Of a DNA stretch of 9,330 nt, positions 1-5,458 are shown piece by piece. Every line of letters begins with the position of its first letter. The stretch's first letter is position 1. The stretch is from an uncultured Anaerostipes sp. (GTDB lineage: Bacteria > Bacillota > Clostridia > Lachnospirales > Lachnospiraceae), in contig CAAEIR010000398.1 of NCBI GenBank assembly GCA_900756035.1, positions 1 to 9,330 of the forward strand. Direction: 5' to 3'. Made by a program: the position numbers and the translations under genes. A model generated the notes under the pieces. The model was not told the DNA's origin. It searched no databases and saw only the letters and a program-made list of their open reading frames with translations.

Positions 1-80
1 CATTCAATAAATTTAAGAATCGGAGTCCTCCCCAGTGGAAGAACCTATGATAATAATTGGAGAGACTTTTGGAAAAGAAT

Positions 81-109
81 ATGACAAAGTGAAAATTCTA
101 GTGTATAAT
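81..109 (+). promoter_or_regulatory. Sigma-A promoter of the helicase gene
   Basis: A -35 element ATGACA (81-86, five of six bases match TTGACA) is followed by a 17-base spacer and a perfect -10 TATAAT (104-109). Transcription would start near base 116, giving a leader of about 43 bases before the start codon at 159. This strong promoter directly upstream suggests the helicase is transcribed on its own rather than as part of an upstream operon. A second TATAAT at 136-141 overlaps the Shine-Dalgarno region and has no matching -35, so it is not called. Confidence 0.65.
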
Positions 110-158
110 ATTATTGGGAAAATATAGTTAACAAATATAATATCTAGGAGTACGTCAG

Positions 159-3100
159 ATGAAAAAACCAAAGTCCCAAATAAACAAGATATTAGAATAT
201 TGGTATATGATGGAATTTTTGAATCAAGAAAATTTTCCGTCAGAAAGTAAATATATTAAAAAGATTAGAAATCATAAAGAGAGATGTAAGAAAGGTGAAG
301 TTTCCAATGCAAAGTATTTGATGGAATTCATGAATATTGGGGATGGGGAAATTATTCCAACTGTATCCGAAGAAGCAAAAGAATGTAGAATGAAGTGCTG
401 GGGAAATATCACTATCTATGTAGGAAAAATAAAAAGGGAAATGTGTATTAAAGAGTTAATTACGAAATTTGGAATAAAAGAAGATGATCGACCGGAGACA
501 TCTGTAGATTCCATTGCATTGGCAGCTTTTCAAGTGAGTCCTCAAGGAACATATATTGATCAATCCCTGTCTTTATCGCCGGTATTATGGGCTGTAAGCA
601 AAGTGGAAGGTCAACAAGATCATATTTCCAAAGGGATGAGCTATGGTACATATAATAATGAGATTATGGAGTTGGAAAAATTTTTTATACCTAAAAATGA
701 CGAGGAAGAACCATATTTGGTTCGCTTAGATGATATTCATAGGTTATATGAATGTATTTATTATAAGTATATCGGAAACGTATTTAGCAAAAATTCATCT
801 CAGATTGAAATGGAAAAATCCTATGTAATGTTGTATCAGATGTTTTGTGACGAAAAATCAAAAACTCAATATGAGGATGATATGTACATAGGGCTGAGTA
901 GAGGTTATTTTTTAAATGATATTAAAATGTTAATTAATCAAAATGCCCTCGGAACTTTAGATAAAAAAATGCAAGATTATATTTTAGCACTATATGAGAA
1001 TTATATAGAAAAGGATAATTTTTCCAAAATTGATGTTGTCCATAGTAACAATTTAGAACAATATGAATTACATTTAAATCTTATGTTTTGTTTAGAAAAT
1101 GCTCCACTTGGAAAATGGCCGTCAAAATATATGCCGGCTTTTATGCAGCAGATGGCTGTTAATTTATTAGTTGGAGAAAACACGCAAAAAATATTTAGAA
1201 GAGATGGAGATATATTTTCGGTGAATGGACCACCGGGTACAGGCAAGACAACTTTATTAAAAGAAATTGTAGTTAATAATGTTGTAGAACGAGCTGTTTT
1301 GTTAGCCAAATATGATTTCCCGGATGATGCATTTGAAAAGTATGAGTTTTGTAACGAAAATAATCAGATACATTCAAAATATGTACCGTGTTGGTATAAA
1401 TTGAAAAATGATAAAATCAATGACTATGGAATTTTGATTACATCGTCTAATAATGCTGCTGTTGAAAATATTTCAAAAGAACTTCCTATAGGAGATAGTA
1501 TATTACGAGACTTAAACACAGAGGGAGAGAAATCAGAAATTATAAAGGAACAATTAGAAGAAGTACAGCAATTATTTGATGTAACCAAGTCGGAAGATAA
1601 AGAAAAATTATTCAAATGGAATAAGGAAGATACGAGAGAACTTCCAGATATATACTTTACAGAATATGCAAATGAGCTTTTAGGAATTCAAAATGCATGG
1701 GGCTTAATTGCTGCTCCGCTTGGGAAAAAAAGTAACAATAGTCGATTCTATTATAATGTACTTTCTAATCTATCGAAAGATTTGTATGATACAAATGCAA
1801 CGGTAGAGGATAGAGTGTATAAATATCGTAAAGTCCGTCAAATGTTTTGGAAACAATATAAAATTGTAAAGGAAATGCAAAATGAGTTGAATTTATATAC
1901 AGTATATTCAATAGAGACGATCGAAAAGATATATAAATTAGAAAAGCAAATTCAAGAAAACCAGCGATTACTGACTCATAAAAATAGTGAAAAAGAGGAG
2001 GAGAAAAGAAATTTAGAAAGAATCGAAAAATCATTCGAGTCCTGTTATGAAAAATTTAAAGATATAGAATTTAGAAGGGAGACAGCAGAAAAACAATATA
2101 AAAGACAGGAAACCGAGCAGAAATCTTTAGAGGTGCAATTACATGAAATTGGAATAAAAATATTATCGGTTAAAGATTCGATTGGTTTTTTTGCAAAATT
2201 GTTTAAAACGAGAAAATTTAGAGGGGTCATGGAACAGATAGAGCTGTATAGGAAGGAGAGCGATAAGATTCAAGGCAAGATTTTTGACAATCAGACTCGC
2301 AATGCACTTGGTAAAGAGAACTTAGATTTATTAAATGAACAATACCAGAGTTTAAAAAGAGAAATAGATGATATAAATAGTGATAGAAAATCGGTTCAAC
2401 GAAATCTTTTGGAGATAGAAAATCAAGAGAATGAATTAAAAAAAGATATCAGGGAAGAAAAGATAAATATAGAAAACTGTCAAAAAAAGTATACCCAAAT
2501 AATGAATGGTTTTGCTGGTGGAAAGGAAGATCAAAAAGGGATTGTTATCAATAAGGAATATATTCAAAGACTTTTTAGCAGTGAGGAAAAAAAATCAACA
2601 CAAGCACAGGTGGATAATCCATGGACGACACAGAAATATAACAGAGAGCGAGAAAAATTGTTCTATTATGCAATGAAATTAAATAAGGAATTTATTCTTT
2701 CGTCAAAAGCATGTAGAAATAATTTTAGGTCGTTGGGGCATTATTGGGGATATTTAAAAGAGGGACAAAAAATAATAGAATTTTCCGAGAAGGATAAGAA
2801 GGTATGTATAACAGCTCTAATTCAAACATTATTCTTACTTGTTCCGGTTATTTCTTCGACGTTTGCATCTGTTGGATCATTTTTAAAAGATGTAAATCAG
2901 AGTGGAGCTCTTGGATTACTGGTTGTTGATGAGGCCGGTCAGGCACAGCCTCAAATGGCATTAGGAGCACTATTTAGAACAAGAAAGGCAATGATTGTTG
3001 GAGATCCGAAGCAAATTGAACCGGTAGTAACAGATGATTTGAAAATTTTAAGGGAAGCATATAAAGAAGAGGTTTATGCTCCGTATAAAGAGAAAGATGT

Positions 3101-3941
3101 ATCTGTACAGATTTGTGCAGATATAATGAATCCTTTTGGAACATTTATAGACAATGGAAGTGATAATCCGGAATGGGTAGGATGTCCGCTGTTAGTACAT
3201 AGAAGATGTGTTTCTCCAATGTATGATATTTCAAATATATTGTCATATAATGGAATGATGAAACAGCAAACAGCTAAACCAAAACCAGAGATAGAACAAA
3301 CTTTTATTTATTCTAAATCACAATGGATTGATATAGGTGGAAAAGAAAAAGGAAATAAAGATCATTTTGTAAGCGAACAGGGAGTTGAAGTTTGTAATAT
3401 GTTAGAAAAAGCATTTCAAAAAAGCAGTTTTCCAAATGTTTTCATTATCAGTCCATTTACTACGGTAGTGAATGGAATGAAAGAATATCTGAGTAAAAAT
3501 GGTGCAAAATATATAAAAAATGTATCATCGAGTGATTTAAATAAATGGATGAATAAGAGCATAGGAACTGTTCACACATTTCAGGGAAAAGAAGCAAATG
3601 AAGTTATATTTTTGTTAGGATGTGATGACAGCAGGGCAGCTTCGGGTGCAGTCAGATGGGTAAATAAAAATATAGTAAATGTGGCAGTTACAAGAGCAAA
3701 ATATAGGTTGTATGTAATTGGAAATAAAAGAGCATGGGAAAATTCAGATTGCGTAAGCGAGATGAGAAAGATTATGGAAAAGCACGAAAAATCGGAGGGA
3801 AGACCAATGACGGAAGAAGAAATCAGACAGTTAAAAGATAAGCTGGGCGTAGATGATGACTGGGATTTGGAGGTGCCAGAGGAAGAATTGTTTGGAGAGG
3901 AATTAACCGACGAAATCATAAAAGAAATTTTGGGGTGCTAA
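159..3941 (+). CDS. Superfamily 1 (UPF1/DNA2-like) helicase with coiled-coil insertion
   Basis: Predicted ATP-dependent DNA or RNA helicase, cytoplasmic, 1260 residues. An AGGAG at 146-150, eight bases from the ATG, fixes the start. Visible motifs in order: a Q-like motif QQMAVN (330-335), Walker A GPPGTGKTT (357-365, Lys363), motif Ia TSSNNAAVEN (from 428), a WGLIAAPLGKKS block (from 514), Walker B VVDEAGQ (Asp924, Glu925), motif III GDPKQ (948-952), LVHRRC (around 1014), ISPF (1097-1100), motif V TVHTFQGKE (from 1137) and motif VI VAVTRAK (1175-1181, Arg1179). This order is that of COG1112 helicases (AAA_11/AAA_12 halves). All catalytic motifs look intact. Residues about 589-782 form a long charged coiled coil with a hydrophobic/basic break near 670-690, an antiparallel hairpin inserted between motifs Ia and II, where UPF1-type helicases carry their accessory 1B/1C insertions. 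Residues 1-325 match no domain I recognise. The tail after 1190 is acidic and shows no nuclease signature. The gene is clearly more AT-rich than the downstream genes, which suggests transfer. A defence role is possible but not shown; the helicase call itself is firm. Confidence 0.93.
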   Translation: MKKPKSQINKILEYWYMMEFLNQENFPSESKYIKKIRNHKERCKKGEVSNAKYLMEFMNIGDGEIIPTVSEEAKECRMKCWGNITIYVGKIKREMCIKELITKFGIKEDDRPETSVDSIALAAFQVSPQGTYIDQSLSLSPVLWAVSKVEGQQDHISKGMSYGTYNNEIMELEKFFIPKNDEEEPYLVRLDDIHRLYECIYYKYIGNVFSKNSSQIEMEKSYVMLYQMFCDEKSKTQYEDDMYIGLSRGYFLNDIKMLINQNALGTLDKKMQDYILALYENYIEKDNFSKIDVVHSNNLEQYELHLNLMFCLENAPLGKWPSKYMPAFMQQMAVNLLVGENTQKIFRRDGDIFSVNGPPGTGKTTLLKEIVVNNVVERAVLLAKYDFPDDAFEKYEFCNENNQIHSKYVPCWYKLKNDKINDYGILITSSNNAAVENISKELPIGDSILRDLNTEGEKSEIIKEQLEEVQQLFDVTKSEDKEKLFKWNKEDTRELPDIYFTEYANELLGIQNAWGLIAAPLGKKSNNSRFYYNVLSNLSKDLYDTNATVEDRVYKYRKVRQMFWKQYKIVKEMQNELNLYTVYSIETIEKIYKLEKQIQENQRLLTHKNSEKEEEKRNLERIEKSFESCYEKFKDIEFRRETAEKQYKRQETEQKSLEVQLHEIGIKILSVKDSIGFFAKLFKTRKFRGVMEQIELYRKESDKIQGKIFDNQTRNALGKENLDLLNEQYQSLKREIDDINSDRKSVQRNLLEIENQENELKKDIREEKINIENCQKKYTQIMNGFAGGKEDQKGIVINKEYIQRLFSSEEKKSTQAQVDNPWTTQKYNREREKLFYYAMKLNKEFILSSKACRNNFRSLGHYWGYLKEGQKIIEFSEKDKKVCITALIQTLFLLVPVISSTFASVGSFLKDVNQSGALGLLVVDEAGQAQPQMALGALFRTRKAMIVGDPKQIEPVVTDDLKILREAYKEEVYAPYKEKDVSVQICADIMNPFGTFIDNGSDNPEWVGCPLLVHRRCVSPMYDISNILSYNGMMKQQTAKPKPEIEQTFIYSKSQWIDIGGKEKGNKDHFVSEQGVEVCNMLEKAFQKSSFPNVFIISPFTTVVNGMKEYLSKNGAKYIKNVSSSDLNKWMNKSIGTVHTFQGKEANEVIFLLGCDDSRAASGAVRWVNKNIVNVAVTRAKYRLYVIGNKRAWENSDCVSEMRKIMEKHEKSEGRPMTEEEIRQLKDKLGVDDDWDLEVPEEELFGEELTDEIIKEILGC

Positions 3942-3942
3942 A

Positions 3943-4047
3943 TTAGCATTTAATCTGATGACTGTAGGAATTGCAGTATATAAATTTTTACATAGAAAAG
4001 AAGTAACCATGTACTTTCTCAGGGTAACAAACGGTTACTTCTTTTGA
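3943..4047 (+). pseudogene. Possible remnant of a small holin-like (type I) toxin
   Basis: Just after the helicase stop, a different frame (+1) encodes LAFNLMTVGIAVYKFLHRK followed by EVTM, with the only in-frame ATG at 3958 and a stop at 4045-4047. A short hydrophobic helix ending in a basic cluster, followed immediately by a GAAGTAACC...GGTTACTTC hairpin, resembles the C-terminal half of the tiny putative holin-like toxins common in Firmicutes type I toxin-antitoxin loci. The expected N-terminal part is missing: the frame is closed by a stop at 3919-3921 inside the helicase coding sequence and has no start codon with a ribosome site. The frame also runs through the hairpin instead of stopping before it. 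It therefore reads as a truncated relic. The family assignment is pattern memory, not a search result. Confidence 0.35.
3996..4045 (+). terminator. 13-bp hairpin behind the helicase gene, probable (bidirectional) terminator
   Basis: The left arm AAAAGAAGTAACC (3996-4008) is perfectly complementary to the right arm GGTTACTTCTTTT (4033-4045), with a 24-base loop. An alternative inner hairpin GTAAC (4024-4028)/GTTAC (4034-4038) competes for the right arm. The A-rich left flank and T-rich right end could terminate transcription from either side, although the T tract is only four bases long. It is the only terminator candidate for the helicase transcript and separates it from the next gene. Confidence 0.6.
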
Positions 4048-4093
4048 GGGAGCAAGTGGTTTTAACCCACTCCAGTTGTCTTGTTAAGTATAT

Positions 4094-4099
4094 TATAAT
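4094..4099 (+). promoter_or_regulatory. Candidate -10 element for the lysine-rich secreted protein gene
   Basis: A perfect TATAAT lies 40 bases before the start codon at 4139, so a transcript starting near 4106 would carry a short leader ending in the strong AAAGGGGG ribosome site (4125-4131 region). No convincing -35 is found at 16-18 bases upstream (TCCAGT at 4071-4076 is poor). The surrounding ATTATAAT is near-palindromic, so a minus-strand -10 is equally possible, as would be expected for an antisense RNA of a type I toxin locus. Confidence 0.4.
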
Positions 4100-4138
4100 A
4101 GAGATCTTAAAAAATTTCAATTCAAAGGGGGAAAAGAT

Positions 4139-5269
4139 ATGAGAAAATTTAAAAGAACCATGGCAGTTGCAGCGGCATTGTTTTTTTCAGTGACCTTACT
4201 GCCGGCAACAAATGATGTGAGTGCAGCGAAGAAAAAGCTGACAGTGAATCGGGTGTATAACACAACAACCAAGGTAAAAGGAAAAACCAAGAAAAAGTAC
4301 CGTGTGACAGTAAAAATCGGAAAGAAAACTTACAAAAAGACTGCGAGCAAGAAGGGAAATTACAGCATGAAGATTCCAAAGCAGTCTGCCGGGAAAAGTT
4401 TCTATGTCCGTTCCTACAAAAAGAAAGGAAAGAAGTGGAAGCTTTATACCAAGAAAAAGGTCTATGTGATTGCCAAAACTGCAAGTATTCGTAAGTTTAG
4501 CAAGACAGCGAAAAACATTCAAGGCTACACTCGTCCGAAATATACGGTAAAGGTAACGATGAACGGCAAGACGTACACAAAAAAAGCCAGCAAAGTCAAA
4601 GGGTATTTTAATATTAAGTTGAGCAAGGTTGCAGGGAACAGTACTGCAACGGTGAAAATCTATAATACAAAGAAAAAGTTATGGAAAACTTATAAGAAAA
4701 AAGCTTACAATGCAACGACAAGTAACAGTCATCAGGAGGAAGTGAAATCTGAATATACCAAAGATGGAAAACCGTATACCGGAAAGATGCCGGGCTTGAC
4801 GGATCCGATTAATGTTGCGGAAATTGAGAGAAAAGCAAACAGCACCCAAACTTATACGAATCATACCATTTACTGTGAATCCGATACTACAAAAAACTTT
4901 TATGATCTTTTCAGTGGATATGGACACGGTAAATATGGATATGTGCCATATTATATGACATACGACAGTGATAATGAATATCAGTGGTATACGGCAAAGA
5001 ACGGGGTGACGTTGTATTATGTAACAGCAAAAACCGGAAAAATGCAGACAATCCCTACACCGGATGCCTCCAAACCGGAAACTTATGAAGGTGTGATAAA
5101 GTCCGGGCAGACCGGGGAATTCAGTCCGACGTTCCGGGACTCTGATCGAAATATTGCTAATATGGGGATTAAGATTGTCGGATATAAAAATGGGAAACCG
5201 ATGATGTTCTATTCAACGTGTGAACAGTTAATTGCCGGAACAGTAGGGAAGCCAGTGGTAATTAAATAA
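4139..5269 (+). CDS. Secreted lysine-rich protein with two Ig-like repeats
   Basis: Exported protein of 376 residues, function unknown. The ATG follows a strong purine-rich site (AAAGGGGG, about seven bases away). Residues 1-29 are a clear signal peptide: MRKFKR basic end, hydrophobic core, cleavage expected after VSA (29) or SAA (30). Two tandem repeats follow, about 34-113 and 115-191, sharing the pattern K-Y-x-V-x-V, KTY, ASK, a Gly with an aromatic residue, and an I/L-x-K ending, like bacterial Ig domains of the Big_6 type. Both are extremely lysine-rich, so this half should be strongly positive and could bind anionic wall polymers or nucleic acid; that is inference. A Ser/Gln/Glu linker near 195-205 leads to a Tyr/Gly-rich C-terminal domain (about 205-376) that I do not recognise. 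The whole protein has only two cysteines, Cys246 and Cys361, both in that domain, so a single disulfide is possible. There is no sorting motif or membrane anchor. It is followed by its own terminator, so it is probably monocistronic. Confidence 0.88.
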   Translation: MRKFKRTMAVAAALFFSVTLLPATNDVSAAKKKLTVNRVYNTTTKVKGKTKKKYRVTVKIGKKTYKKTASKKGNYSMKIPKQSAGKSFYVRSYKKKGKKWKLYTKKKVYVIAKTASIRKFSKTAKNIQGYTRPKYTVKVTMNGKTYTKKASKVKGYFNIKLSKVAGNSTATVKIYNTKKKLWKTYKKKAYNATTSNSHQEEVKSEYTKDGKPYTGKMPGLTDPINVAEIERKANSTQTYTNHTIYCESDTTKNFYDLFSGYGHGKYGYVPYYMTYDSDNEYQWYTAKNGVTLYYVTAKTGKMQTIPTPDASKPETYEGVIKSGQTGEFSPTFRDSDRNIANMGIKIVGYKNGKPMMFYSTCEQLIAGTVGKPVVIK

Positions 5270-5296
5270 TAAATTGAAAAACTTAATCAGGAATAG

Positions 5297-5325
5297 AAAA
5301 GCAGATCAAGGTATCTGCTTTTTTT
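5297..5325 (+). terminator. Intrinsic terminator of the lysine-rich protein gene
   Basis: AAAAGCAGAT (5297-5306) pairs perfectly with ATCTGCTTTT (5313-5322) across a six-base loop, and seven consecutive T residues (5319-5325) follow the stem core. It lies 28 bases after the stop codon, the normal position for a Rho-independent terminator. Confidence 0.88.
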
Positions 5326-5349
5326 GTACCCGAAAATAGGAGGTAAAGG

Positions 5350-5397
5350 ATGAAACCAGAACGAAGTCCACCCATTGAAAGAAAATATTATAATTAA
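5350..5397 (+). CDS. Possible 15-residue leader peptide before the surface-adhesin gene
   Basis: ATG at 5350 opens a 15-codon frame encoding MKPERSPPIERKYYN, ending at TAA 5395-5397. It is preceded by a consensus AGGAGG (5338-5343) six bases from the ATG, the best ribosome-binding site in the window. Its stop codon lies eight bases before a second hairpin-terminator, and the large surface-protein gene starts 62 bases downstream. The arrangement looks like a translated leader in an attenuator, but the peptide has no run of one regulatory amino acid. It does contain a Pro-Pro pair, which can slow ribosomes. It could also be a relic of a gene end. Translation is likely from the ribosome site; a regulatory function is inference. 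Confidence 0.45.
   Translation: MKPERSPPIERKYYN
5389..5394 (+). promoter_or_regulatory. Weak candidate -10 for the surface-protein gene
   Basis: TATAAT occurs at 5389-5394, inside the end of the leader ORF. Hexamers 16-18 bases upstream (for example GTCCAC at 5366-5371) do not resemble a -35, and TTGAAA at 5375-5380 is too close. If used, transcription would begin around 5401, so the transcript would start with the hairpin at 5405-5422. This is the only -10-like sequence between the first terminator and the gene. Confidence 0.25.
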
Positions 5398-5404
5398 GTA
5401 ATCG

Positions 5405-5426
5405 AAACACCGAAAGGTGTTTTTTT
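5405..5426 (+). terminator. Second intrinsic terminator or attenuator, upstream of the surface-protein gene
   Basis: AAACACC (5405-5411) and GGTGTTT (5416-5422) form a stem closed by a GAAA tetraloop (5412-5415), a very stable GNRA type. Seven T residues run from 5420 to 5426. It sits between the leader ORF and the surface-protein start codon at 5459, so any transcript entering from upstream must pass it. I looked for an alternative antiterminator and found only a short CACC (5370-5373) that could pair with the right arm's GGTG. Backup terminator and attenuator remain equally open. Confidence 0.75.
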
Positions 5427-5458
5427 CGTGCATGAAAAAGATAGAAAGGAAAGACAGT

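Noticed and set aside
1..127. End of an upstream gene
   Set aside because: All three plus frames give short open ends (stops at 82-84, 125-127, and at the TGA around 48-50 in the RSPP frame), so no frame can be favoured without more upstream sequence.
3732..3941. C-terminal nuclease fused to the helicase
   Set aside because: The tail after residue about 1190 is short, acidic and lacks PD-(D/E)XK, HKD or HNH-type residues.
4051..4075. Hairpin AGTGG/CCACT after the 13-bp terminator hairpin
   Set aside because: Only five clean pairs and no T tract; could be a decayed part of a toxin-antitoxin locus but not supportable alone.
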